A stretch of 64,000 nt of DNA, taken from positions 1-64,000 of the forward strand of contig JAFZKA010000031.1 in NCBI GenBank assembly GCA_017551925.1, read 5' to 3'. Positions 51,164 through 59,792 of the stretch are shown here, one piece after another. Each line of letters starts with the position of its first letter. The first letter of the stretch is position 1. The DNA comes from Bacteroidaceae bacterium. GTDB lineage: Bacteria; Bacteroidota; Bacteroidia; Bacteroidales; Bacteroidaceae. The position numbers were made by a program, and so were the translations under genes. The notes below the pieces were generated by a model. That model worked only from the letters and a program-made list of their open reading frames with translations. It was not told the DNA's origin and made no database searches.

Positions 51164-52465
51164 ATGAGGCATAACAGCGTTGATATAATCACTTTAGGTT
51201 GTTCCAAGAATCTTGTTGATTCTGAGAGACTTATAGCACAATTGAGAGCCTCGGGACTTAAGGTGAAACATGACCCTGACAAGGTAAGCGCTGAAACTGT
51301 CGTAATCAATACATGCGGTTTTATCGGTGATGCACAAGAGGAATCAATCAACATGATCCTGGAGTGTGCAGAACTTAAAAAGGCCGGTAAAATTGGTAAG
51401 ATATATGTTATGGGATGCCTGTCACAAAAGTTCCATAAGGAGTTGATGGCAGAGATTCCAGAGGTTGACGGATGGTACGGCAAGTTTGACTGGAACGGCA
51501 TTCTTAAGGAACTTGGGCATGAATGGCATGGAGAGATTGAGAATGACCGCGTCATTACGACTCCGCCTCACTATGCATATCTTAAGATTGCAGAGGGCTG
51601 TAACCGGGGCTGCGCCTACTGTGCAATACCGCTTATGACCGGCAAATACCGTTCACGCAGTCAGGAGGATATACTTGATGAGGCACGTAAACTGGTTGCT
51701 AAAGGTGTTAAGGAGATACAACTTATAGCCCAGGACCTGACATACTACGGCACGGATATTGCGCATAAGCCTACTCTTGCTGAACTGGTTGAGCGTCTGT
51801 CTGATATTCCCGGTCTGGAGTGGCTCAGGCTTCACTATGGCTATCCTAACAACTTTCCGATGGATCTGCTGCCCGTGATGCGCGAGCGTGACAATGTGTG
51901 CAAGTATATGGATATTGCCTTGCAGCATATCAGTGATCCCGTACTTAAACGTATGCATCGGAATATCACGGCTCAGGAGACGCGTGATTTTCTGGCTCGC
52001 ATACGTCAGGAGGTTCCCGGCATACACCTGCGTACAACCCTTATGGTAGGATTCCCGGGTGAAACCGATGATGATTATGCACGGTTGCTTGATTTTGTCC
52101 GTGAACAGCGTTTTGAGCGTATGGGAGCATTCGCATACTGTGAGGTTGACGGAACATATTCGGCGCTTCATTACAAGGATGATATAACCGATGAGGTGAA
52201 ACAGTCACGTCTGTCACGCCTGATGCGTGTGCAGCAGGATATATCGGCCTCAATAAGCGAATCAAAGGTAGGCAAGACTTTCAAGACTATGATTGACAGC
52301 CTTGAGGGTGATTATTACATAGGACGGACCGAGTTTGATTCACCTGAGGTTGACCCTGAGGTGCTCATCAAAGCGGACAGTCAGTTGCCTGTCGGAGAGT
52401 TCGTTAATGTAAGGGTGACAGAGGCTGATGCCTTTGATTTATATGGAGAAATAGAGACTAACTAA
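51164..52465 (+). CDS. rimO: Ribosomal protein S12 methylthiotransferase RimO
   Basis: 433-residue radical-SAM enzyme that adds a methylthio group to an Asp of ribosomal protein S12. The N-terminal MTTase domain has its cluster cysteines (LGCSKNLVDSE, NTCGFIGDA, VMGCLSQ). The radical SAM motif is EGCNRGCAYCAIPLMTGKYR and the chain ends in a TRAM domain. The start at ATG 51164 lies 1 nt after ftsY, giving MRHNSVDIITLGCSKN. Length normal. Confidence 0.95.
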   Translation: MRHNSVDIITLGCSKNLVDSERLIAQLRASGLKVKHDPDKVSAETVVINTCGFIGDAQEESINMILECAELKKAGKIGKIYVMGCLSQKFHKELMAEIPEVDGWYGKFDWNGILKELGHEWHGEIENDRVITTPPHYAYLKIAEGCNRGCAYCAIPLMTGKYRSRSQEDILDEARKLVAKGVKEIQLIAQDLTYYGTDIAHKPTLAELVERLSDIPGLEWLRLHYGYPNNFPMDLLPVMRERDNVCKYMDIALQHISDPVLKRMHRNITAQETRDFLARIRQEVPGIHLRTTLMVGFPGETDDDYARLLDFVREQRFERMGAFAYCEVDGTYSALHYKDDITDEVKQSRLSRLMRVQQDISASISESKVGKTFKTMIDSLEGDYYIGRTEFDSPEVDPEVLIKADSQLPVGEFVNVRVTEADAFDLYGEIETN

Positions 52466-52475
52466 ACTAACCTAT

Positions 52476-52748
52476 ATGAATAACAAGCAGTTTTTGACAG
52501 AATTGTCCGGCAAATGCCAGATGTCGGCAGAATCAACTGCGCAGCAGGTCCAGACATTAATTGGAGTCATGGAGGATTTATGGAGTAAAGGTGACTCCGT
52601 GAGTTTGTCAGGATTCGGTGTTCTTGAAGTGAAAAAGAAGAATGAACGTGTTTCAGTGAATCCTACAACCGGAATACGTATGCTTGTACCGCCAAAACTG
52701 GTGCTTACATACAAACCCAGTTCTCTTTTAAAGGATAAACTCAAATAA
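52476..52748 (+). CDS. HU/IHF-family DNA-binding protein
   Basis: 90 residues with the HU fold. The helical N-terminus is MNNKQFLTELSGKCQMS and the beta-arm region reads LSGFGVLEVKKKNERVSVNP, then TTGIRMLVPPKLVLTYKPS. It bends DNA and compacts the nucleoid. It is separated from rimO by 10 nt and from the HU-LysM fusion gene by 8 nt, so the two HU-type proteins are cotranscribed and may form heterodimers. Confidence 0.9.
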   Translation: MNNKQFLTELSGKCQMSAESTAQQVQTLIGVMEDLWSKGDSVSLSGFGVLEVKKKNERVSVNPTTGIRMLVPPKLVLTYKPSSLLKDKLK

Positions 52749-52756
52749 GGTGCGGT

Positions 52757-53797
52757 ATGAACAACAAGATCAATCTTTCACAACTGGCTGAAATGCTGGC
52801 TCAAGTTGGTGGAATGTCAAAAACCGCATCAGAGCAGTTCGTAAAGACATTCTTTGACATCATATCGCAGGGTGTTCTGTCTGAGGGCCTGGTTAAGGTC
52901 AAGGGGCTTGGCACATTCAAACTGCTACAGATGGAGGATCGTGAGAGCATCAACGTAAACACAGGTGAGCGCTTTACCATAGAGGGGCATCAGAAAATCT
53001 CATTTACTCCCGATGCCGAACTCAAGGAACGGATAAACAAGCCATTTTCGGCATTTGAAACGGTTGTAATCTCAGAGGAGCAGGCTGAACAACTAGGTGA
53101 TGATATAGAGACCAGTTATTCTGAAGATCCTACGGCCGATGATGTTGAACCCAAGGTTGAGCCTCAGGTAAAGGATGTTACCCAGAAACGTATTACCCGC
53201 GTATTCCTTAAGTTTATTGTATGGATACTTTCAATCATACTCTTATTGGGAATAGCAGGATACCTGTTCTGGCCTGTCATCGGTTCACAGGTTATGGACA
53301 TTCTCAATCTGAAACGCTTTGAAAAGGCTGATGTTACGGTTACAACCAGACAGAATCCTGTAGTGACTGTTAAGGATATCGAGTCAGAAAATCGTGTTGC
53401 GGAGGAGCCTGTCAAACCGGTTGAAGAGGCCGTACAACAGCCTGAGGCAACGGTGCAGACTGTTGCGCCCGAATCTGAGCCGGCAGTAAAGCCTGAACCT
53501 GCTGTTAAAGAAAACGTGAAACAAACCAAGGAGAACGTGCAGTTCGTTGCTCTTACAAAAGAGGATCAGGCCAAGAGCCTGGCATCATTCACTGAGGCTG
53601 ATACGGTCAATTACAAGGTGACAGGACTGCTTGCCGTACATACTGTACAAGAGGGTGAGACACTTACAAAACTTGCTCTTAAGTATTATGGCACCAAGAA
53701 ACTGTGGCCTTATCTGGCTCTGTACAACGATATGAAATCAATTAACAATATGAACACCGGTTGTGAAATAAAAATACCAAAATTAGCAGCCAAGTGA
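52757..53797 (+). CDS. HU-like domain - transmembrane - LysM fusion protein
   Basis: 346 residues. Residues 1-95 are HU-like (MNNKINLSQLAEMLAQVGGM, GLVKVKGLGTFKLLQMEDRE, FTPDAELKERINKPF). An acidic linker leads to one membrane helix (about 150-175, VFLKFIVWILSIILLLGIAG). A Pro/Glu/Val-rich periplasmic linker (about 200-275) ends in a C-terminal LysM (HTVQEGETLTKLALKYYGTK, LYNDMKSINNMNTGCEIKIP). The topology links a DNA-binding-type domain in the cytoplasm to a peptidoglycan-binding domain outside. Similar proteins are known in Bacteroidetes without clear function. It shares an operon with the HU gene. Confidence 0.82.
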   Translation: MNNKINLSQLAEMLAQVGGMSKTASEQFVKTFFDIISQGVLSEGLVKVKGLGTFKLLQMEDRESINVNTGERFTIEGHQKISFTPDAELKERINKPFSAFETVVISEEQAEQLGDDIETSYSEDPTADDVEPKVEPQVKDVTQKRITRVFLKFIVWILSIILLLGIAGYLFWPVIGSQVMDILNLKRFEKADVTVTTRQNPVVTVKDIESENRVAEEPVKPVEEAVQQPEATVQTVAPESEPAVKPEPAVKENVKQTKENVQFVALTKEDQAKSLASFTEADTVNYKVTGLLAVHTVQEGETLTKLALKYYGTKKLWPYLALYNDMKSINNMNTGCEIKIPKLAAK

Positions 53798-53870
53798 TAA
53801 ATATTTATAATGCTAACTGATAACAACTCAATTTAAAACTTTTTAGTTCATACCCTTTTTCAAATAGTAA

Positions 53871-53878
53871 TATATTTG
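53871..53878 (+). promoter_or_regulatory. Promoter -7 box of the Bat operon
   Basis: TATATTTG, 52 nt before moxR, in a 133-nt gap after the HU-LysM gene. Confidence 0.55.
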
Positions 53879-53930
53879 ACACCGTAATCCCCGTAGGGAT
53901 AGTGTTAAAGGACAATTTAAAATTAATGTT

Positions 53931-54926
53931 ATGAGTGAAAATATTGACATTAGGGAACTGAATGAACGCATTGAAAAACAGAGCGCATTCGTTACCAACC
54001 TGATGGCCGGAATGGATCAGGTGATCGTGGGACAGAAACATCTTGTAGAATCACTGCTGATAGGTTTACTTTCTGACGGACATATACTCCTTGAGGGTGT
54101 TCCCGGTCTGGCCAAGACACTTGCCATCAAGACTCTTGCTTCACTTATCGATGCAAGTTTCAACCGCATACAGTTTACTCCTGACCTGCTGCCTGCCGAT
54201 GTTGTGGGAACCATGATCTACAGCCAGAAAGATGAGACATTCCTGCCCAAGCAGGGTCCTGTTTTTGCCAACTTCATACTGGCCGATGAGATAAACCGTG
54301 CACCCGCCAAGGTACAGAGCGCATTGCTTGAGGCCATGCAGGAGCGTCAGGTAACTCTTGGAGGTGAGACATTCAAACTGCCCAAGCCTTTCCTGGTAAT
54401 GGCTACACAGAACCCGATAGAGCAGGAGGGTACATATCCTCTGCCCGAGGCTCAGGTGGACCGTTTCATGCTCAAGGCCGTAATTGACTATCCCAAGATT
54501 GATGAGGAAAAGAAAATCATTCACCAGCAGATACACCATGAGATTGGTACCGTTAAGCCTGTAATGACTACAAATGACATTATTGAGGCCCGCAAGGTGG
54601 TTGATATGGTATATCTTGATGAAAAGATTGAACAGTATATTGCCGATATCGTATTTGCAACACGTTATCCTGAGAAATACGGACTTAAGGAGATAAAGGA
54701 ACTCATTTCATTCGGAGGTTCACCCCGTGCATCCATAAATCTGGCTCTTGCAGCCCGTTCATACGCATTTATCAAACGCCGTGGTTATGTGGTTCCTGAG
54801 GATGTACGTGCCATTGCACATGATGTTCTGCGTCACCGTATTGGCCTGACATATGAGGCCGAGGCTACCAACGTAACTCAGGACGAACTTGTGAGCCGCA
54901 TTCTGAACAAGGTTGAAGTACCTTAA
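53931..54926 (+). CDS. moxR: MoxR-family AAA+ ATPase
   Basis: 331 residues. Walker A GVPGLAKT, Walker B ILADEINRAPAKVQ, sensor and arginine-finger segments (ATQNPIEQEGTYPLPEAQVD), and a C-terminal helical lid (FGGSPRASINLALAARSYAF). MoxR ATPases act as chaperones for von Willebrand-factor-A partner proteins, here DUF58, BatA and BatB. First gene of the Bat (Bacteroides aerotolerance) operon, 26 nt before the DUF58 gene. Confidence 0.95.
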   Translation: MSENIDIRELNERIEKQSAFVTNLMAGMDQVIVGQKHLVESLLIGLLSDGHILLEGVPGLAKTLAIKTLASLIDASFNRIQFTPDLLPADVVGTMIYSQKDETFLPKQGPVFANFILADEINRAPAKVQSALLEAMQERQVTLGGETFKLPKPFLVMATQNPIEQEGTYPLPEAQVDRFMLKAVIDYPKIDEEKKIIHQQIHHEIGTVKPVMTTNDIIEARKVVDMVYLDEKIEQYIADIVFATRYPEKYGLKEIKELISFGGSPRASINLALAARSYAFIKRRGYVVPEDVRAIAHDVLRHRIGLTYEAEATNVTQDELVSRILNKVEVP

Positions 54927-54952
54927 TCCAATTACCTTATAATCAGTTTAGT

Positions 54953-55822
54953 ATGGAAACGAGTGAACTGATAAAAAAGGTCCGTAAGATTGAGATCAAG
55001 ACCCGCGGTCTGTCCAGTAACATTTTTGCCGGCCAGTACCATACCGCCTTTAAAGGGCGTGGTATGGCATTCAGTGAGGTGCGTGAATATCAGTACGGTG
55101 ACGAGCCCCGCGACATTGACTGGAACGTTACCGCCCGTATGAACAAACCTTATTCAAAGGTGTTTGAGGAGGAGCGTGAACTTACGGTTATGCTTATGGT
55201 TGATGTCTCCAACAGTCTTAATTTCGGTACCCAGGTCATGATGAAACGTGAAATGGTTACTGAGATTGCCGCTACGTTGGCATTTGCTGCCATTGAGAAC
55301 AATGATAAGGTGGGGCTGCTGTTCTTCAGTGACAGGATAGAAAAGTTCATACCGCCTCAGAAAGGACGCAAGCATATACTTTATCTTATCCGTGAACTGC
55401 TTGATTTTCAGCCAGAGAGCAATGCAACTGACATAACCGTTCCGCTGGAATTCCTTACAGGTGCAGTAAAAAAGCGTTGTACGGCGTTCCTGTTGAGTGA
55501 TTTCATTGATGCGCATGATTATAAGAACGCACTTACCATTGCAAACCGCAAGCATGATATAGTGGCTATACGTGTATATGACAGGCGTATGGAGGAATTG
55601 CCCGATGTAGGACTGATGAAACTCTATGATTCCGAAACCGGTCAGGAGATGTATATTGACACATCGTCGGCATCGGTCAGAAACGCACATCATAAGTGGT
55701 TTGAGGAGAATACGTTGAGATGCAAGGATTATCTGACGCGCAGTCATGTTGATTCAGTATCTGTCAGGACTGATCAGGATTATGTCAAGGGGCTGATGGG
55801 ACTGTTTGCTAAGCGAAATTGA
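54953..55822 (+). CDS. DUF58 protein with vWA-like fold
   Basis: 289 residues. The DUF58 signature YQYGDEPRDIDWNVTARMNK is followed by a vWA-like domain, VMLMVDVSNSLNFG, with the MIDAS DxSxS motif. It sits between moxR and batA, the constant place of this family, and is a likely MoxR client. Cytoplasmic, without membrane segments. A 94-nt gap with no strong promoter separates it from the next gene. Confidence 0.9.
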   Translation: METSELIKKVRKIEIKTRGLSSNIFAGQYHTAFKGRGMAFSEVREYQYGDEPRDIDWNVTARMNKPYSKVFEEERELTVMLMVDVSNSLNFGTQVMMKREMVTEIAATLAFAAIENNDKVGLLFFSDRIEKFIPPQKGRKHILYLIRELLDFQPESNATDITVPLEFLTGAVKKRCTAFLLSDFIDAHDYKNALTIANRKHDIVAIRVYDRRMEELPDVGLMKLYDSETGQEMYIDTSSASVRNAHHKWFEENTLRCKDYLTRSHVDSVSVRTDQDYVKGLMGLFAKRN

Positions 55823-55916
55823 CAATTTTTGGAGCAGTGAGAGGAGAGAAAGTTTACTTTCTATCCCGAATCGCGACAAAAATCATGGCACGAAGTGACA
55901 TAATTGAGAATTGATA

Positions 55917-56993
55917 ATGAAAAGAATACTAATATACATATTATTCGGGGTCTTTCCGGTGGCGTATGCATCGGCCCAGAATGTCGTTGTCAGGGCTGAG
56001 GTGGATTCCATGATGATGTGGATAGGGCAGCAGACCGGGCTTCATATCGAGGTTACATGTGATCCGGGGCAGGATATTGCATTTCCTGTATATCGGGATA
56101 CCATTATTAAGGGACTGGAGATAATTCCGCCGGTAACAACTGATACGCAATACGTGAACAACGGACAGCGTATGACGGTTACACGCAATTATACGGTGAC
56201 CTGTTTTGACTCGGCACTGATGTATATTGCTCCTATTCCGGTATATGTTGACAGCGTTGAGTATCTGTCAAACCGTCTGGCTCTGGCTTTCATGACTTAT
56301 GATATCCCTGAGGGTGAGGAGAAACAGATTTTCGGCCCCAAGGATAACCTCAGAGCACCGGTAATGTTTTATGAGATAAAAGGATTCCTGTTGTTCTGGA
56401 TTCTGGCCATAATTGCCATATCTGTAGCGATTTATCTGTTTAAGAGATACAGTGATGACAAACCTATAATCAGGAGAGTCAAGATAGAACCGAAAGTTCC
56501 CGCCCATATAAGGGCTATTTCAGAAATAGAGGAACTGAGGCAGGCTGGGGGACCTCACAGTGAAGATTCCAAGAGATATTATACTCAATTGACTGATATT
56601 CTGCGTGAATACATCAATGACAGGTTTGGATTCAATGCTACTGAGATGACCTCATATGAGATTCTTGAAAGGCTTGAGGAGAGCCAGGATAAGGATTCTC
56701 TGAATGAATTGAGAGATCTGCTTTCAACTTCAGATATGGTCAAGTTTGCCAAGTTCAAACCGATGCTGAATGAGAATGACCGCAACCTGGTGACTGCAAT
56801 GGAGTTTGTGAACGAGACCAAGATTGAGGTTCCTGAAGAGGAACTGCAACCCAAGGAGCAGGAAACCATTGTTGAGGAGAAACGCAGTAAGGGAGCTCGC
56901 ATGGCGCTTTTCGTGGCCGGTACGGCTGTTGCAGTGGCCGGTACGGCGTTTTTTGTGCTTGCCATTTTGAGATTGTATTACCTGTTCTTTTAA
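55917..56993 (+). CDS. Bat-operon membrane protein (BatD-N/DUF4381-like)
   Basis: 358 residues. Signal peptide (about 1-20, ending ASAQ), a periplasmic beta-sandwich of about 110 residues, one membrane helix around 158-180 (GFLLFWILAIIAISVAIYLF), a cytoplasmic helical region (EIEELRQAGG ... YYTQLTDILREYINDRF) and a final C-terminal membrane helix. The layout matches the DUF4381/BatD-like protein found between DUF58 and batA. The ATG at 55917 is preferred over the in-frame TTG at 55911. It probably helps assemble the Bat complex in the inner membrane. Confidence 0.75.
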   Translation: MKRILIYILFGVFPVAYASAQNVVVRAEVDSMMMWIGQQTGLHIEVTCDPGQDIAFPVYRDTIIKGLEIIPPVTTDTQYVNNGQRMTVTRNYTVTCFDSALMYIAPIPVYVDSVEYLSNRLALAFMTYDIPEGEEKQIFGPKDNLRAPVMFYEIKGFLLFWILAIIAISVAIYLFKRYSDDKPIIRRVKIEPKVPAHIRAISEIEELRQAGGPHSEDSKRYYTQLTDILREYINDRFGFNATEMTSYEILERLEESQDKDSLNELRDLLSTSDMVKFAKFKPMLNENDRNLVTAMEFVNETKIEVPEEELQPKEQETIVEEKRSKGARMALFVAGTAVAVAGTAFFVLAILRLYYLFF

Positions 56994-57005
56994 AAGACAC
57001 GAATC

Positions 57006-58004
57006 ATGACATTTGCAAACAGCGCATATCTGCTTTTGATGCTTCTGATCATACCTTGCGTCATATGGTATGTTCTTAGAGGCAACAGGAGGCGTGCAAC
57101 ACTTTCTGTACCCACCACATCAATGTATGCGGGTATGAGAAAGAGTTGGAAATACTACCTTATACATGTTCCGTTTATTCTGGATATGATTGCGATAGTA
57201 TTGCTGTCGCTCATTCTGGCTCGTCCACAGACAACGGACCGTTGGCAGGATACAGAGATTGAGGGTATTGACATTATGCTTTGTGTTGATGTATCCACCA
57301 GTATGCTGGCTGAGGACCTTAAGCCCAACCGTATTGAGGCAGCCAAGCAGGTGGCATCGGAATTCATAAACGGACGTCCGAATGACAATATAGGTTTGAC
57401 GATATTTGCCGGTGAGGCGTTTACCCAGTGTCCAATGACAGTTGACCATGCCGTTCTGCTGAATATGTTCCAGAACGTAAGCAGTGATATTGCCGCCAAG
57501 GGTATCATTGAGGACGGTACCGCAATAGGAATGGGACTTGCCAATGCAATAAGCCGTCTCAAGGACAGTCAGGCCAAGTCAAAGGTTATCATACTGCTTA
57601 CTGACGGTTCAAATAACCGCGGTGAGATATCGCCGATGACTGCTGCAGAGATGGCCAAGAGTTTCGGCATCAGGGTATATACCATTGGTGTGGGAACGAA
57701 CGGCACAGCACCTTATCCTGTACAGGGCGCATTCGGAAAACAGTATATCAATGTTGCTGTTGAGATTGATGAAAATGTGCTTCGTCAGATTGCCCAGACT
57801 GCAAGCGGACAGTACTATCGCGCCACGAGCAACAGCAAACTGAAAGAGGTTTATGAGGAGATTGACAAACTGGAGCGGACCAAACTGCAGGTTAAGGAGT
57901 TCAGCAAGAATCAGGAGGAGTATCAGCCGCTTGCATTGCTGCTGATTTTGAGCCTGCTGCTTTCAATCCTGCTCAAACAGACCGTTTTACGTACAATACC
58001 TTAG
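57006..58004 (+). CDS. batA: Aerotolerance protein BatA (vWA domain)
   Basis: 332 residues. Two N-terminal membrane helices (about 7-22 and 55-75), a vWA domain with MIDAS motif DVSTSMLAED and TDGSNNRG, and a C-terminal membrane helix (LALLLILSLLLSILL). BatA and BatB are paralogues in the inner membrane that interact with BatC/BatE and were linked to oxygen tolerance in Bacteroides fragilis. 4 nt separate it from batB. Confidence 0.93.
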   Translation: MTFANSAYLLLMLLIIPCVIWYVLRGNRRRATLSVPTTSMYAGMRKSWKYYLIHVPFILDMIAIVLLSLILARPQTTDRWQDTEIEGIDIMLCVDVSTSMLAEDLKPNRIEAAKQVASEFINGRPNDNIGLTIFAGEAFTQCPMTVDHAVLLNMFQNVSSDIAAKGIIEDGTAIGMGLANAISRLKDSQAKSKVIILLTDGSNNRGEISPMTAAEMAKSFGIRVYTIGVGTNGTAPYPVQGAFGKQYINVAVEIDENVLRQIAQTASGQYYRATSNSKLKEVYEEIDKLERTKLQVKEFSKNQEEYQPLALLLILSLLLSILLKQTVLRTIP

Positions 58005-58008
58005 CATT

Positions 58009-59043
58009 ATGTTCAAATTTGCTAATCCTGAATATCTGTATCTGCTGGCACTGGTACCGGTGCTGGTGGTACTGCATATATTTTCAAATATACGCCGTCG
58101 CCGCAAACTGGCCGACTACGGTGACGGGGAACTGTTGGCGCAACTCATGCCCGATGTATCGGCAACCCGTCCGAATATCAAGTTCTGGCTGTTGTTTGCA
58201 GCATATACATTCAGTTGTTTCCTGTTGGCCAGACCGCAGTTCGGTTCCAAGCAGGAGACTGTTACCCGCAAGGGCATAGAGACTGTAATTGCATTGGATA
58301 TATCAAACTCCATGCTTGCCGATGACGTCACTCCAAACCGCTTGGAAAAGTCAAAGCGAATCATCTCAAACCTGGTTGACCAGTTCAAGGATGACAAGGT
58401 GGGTCTGATAGTTTTTGCCGGCGATGCCTTTGTACAGTTGCCTATAACCAGTGATTTCATATCGGCCAAGGTATTTCTGAATACCATATCGCCCGCTCTG
58501 ATAACCCGTCAGGGTACCGATATCAAGACTGCCATTGAACTGGCTACACGCAGTTTTACACCTAATGAAGGTGTCGGTAAGGCAATTATTGTGATAACTG
58601 ACGGCGAGAACCATGAAGGCGGTGCCGTTGAGGCTGCACAGGCTGCTGCCGAAAAAGGTTATATGGTTTATGTAATGGGTGTAGGTCTGCCCTCAGGTTC
58701 ACCCATCCCGGGTGAACGCAGCGGTGAATTCCGCAGGGACAAGGAGGGCAATGTTGTCGTGACCCATCTGAATGAGGAGATGTGCCGTAACATAGCGGCT
58801 GCCGGCAAGGGCGCATATTTCTATGTGGATAACTCAAATGCGGCTGAAAAGGCCCTCCAAAAGGAGATTGACAAACTTGCCAAAGCCGATGTCGAGACCA
58901 CTGTATATACTGAATATGATGAGCAGTTCCAGATAATAGCATGGATCATTCTGATACTTGTTCTGTTTGAACTGTTTATCTGTGAGAGCCGTAATCCAAG
59001 GCTCAGAAAGTTCAGTCTTTTCAAAACTGATGAGGAGAAATAA
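58009..59043 (+). CDS. batB: Aerotolerance protein BatB (vWA domain)
   Basis: 344 residues, same layout as BatA: two N-terminal membrane helices, MIDAS motif DISNSMLADD with ITDGENHEGG, and a C-terminal membrane helix (IIAWIILILVLFELFI). The cytoplasmic tail is short and basic. 1 nt before the batC start. Confidence 0.93.
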   Translation: MFKFANPEYLYLLALVPVLVVLHIFSNIRRRRKLADYGDGELLAQLMPDVSATRPNIKFWLLFAAYTFSCFLLARPQFGSKQETVTRKGIETVIALDISNSMLADDVTPNRLEKSKRIISNLVDQFKDDKVGLIVFAGDAFVQLPITSDFISAKVFLNTISPALITRQGTDIKTAIELATRSFTPNEGVGKAIIVITDGENHEGGAVEAAQAAAEKGYMVYVMGVGLPSGSPIPGERSGEFRRDKEGNVVVTHLNEEMCRNIAAAGKGAYFYVDNSNAAEKALQKEIDKLAKADVETTVYTEYDEQFQIIAWIILILVLFELFICESRNPRLRKFSLFKTDEEK

Positions 59044-59044
59044 T

Positions 59045-59791
59045 ATGAAAAAGATATTGTTGTTCTGCCTGATGACGTTTTCGGTGACCGGTGCTTATGC
59101 ACAAAGGTCTGACCGTTCATTTATACGTAAGGGTAACAGGATGTTTGCGGACAGCCTGTTTATCAAGGCTGAGGAGAACTATCTTAAGGCTGTGGATATG
59201 AATCCTGAGTTGTATGAGGGCAATTATAATTTAGGTAATGCATATACGGCGCAACAGAAACCAAATGAGGCCATTGAACAGTACCGTAAAACCGCTAATG
59301 CCCTTGAGGCCCGCAAGAAAGAACTGATGGATAATCCTGGCTCCAATTCCAAGGATCTGGCACAATGCAAGCAGGATCTGGCCAAGACATATCATAACAC
59401 AGGAGTGGTTTATCATATGTGTGAACAGTATGACAAGGCAGTTGAGTCATATAAACAGGCTTTGAGAAACAATCCGCAGGATGACGAGACACGCTATAAC
59501 CTGATACTGGCACAACGGATGCTTGAGCAACAGCAGCAAGACCAGCAGCAACAGCAGGATCAGCAGCAGGACCAGCAACAGCAGCAAGACCAACAGCAAC
59601 AGGATCAGCAACAGCAGGACCAGCAACAACAGGAGGAACAACAGCAGCAAGAGGAGCAGCAGGATATGTCACAGGAGAATGCCGAGCAGATTCTTGAGGC
59701 AGCCATGCAGGATGAGAAAGATGTTCAGGAGCGTGTCCAGGAACAACTGATGAGGGTTCAACCCAAGAAACCGTTGGAAAAAGATTGGTAA
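59045..59791 (+). CDS. batC: Aerotolerance protein BatC (TPR, Gln-rich)
   Basis: 248 residues with a signal peptide (about 1-20, ending AYAQ). TPR repeats span about 30-155 (NPELYEGNYNLGNAY, KTYHNTGVVYHMCEQYDKAV). A low-complexity Gln/Asp/Glu tract follows at about 160-210, built from repeated QQQDQQ units coded by CAG/CAA, and then a short helical end. The ATG at 59045, 1 nt after batB, is right; the frame is open upstream only inside batB. BatC is a periplasmic scaffold for BatA/BatB. The Gln repeat is prone to length change. Confidence 0.92.
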   Translation: MKKILLFCLMTFSVTGAYAQRSDRSFIRKGNRMFADSLFIKAEENYLKAVDMNPELYEGNYNLGNAYTAQQKPNEAIEQYRKTANALEARKKELMDNPGSNSKDLAQCKQDLAKTYHNTGVVYHMCEQYDKAVESYKQALRNNPQDDETRYNLILAQRMLEQQQQDQQQQQDQQQDQQQQQDQQQQDQQQQDQQQQEEQQQQEEQQDMSQENAEQILEAAMQDEKDVQERVQEQLMRVQPKKPLEKDW

Positions 59792-59792
59792 T

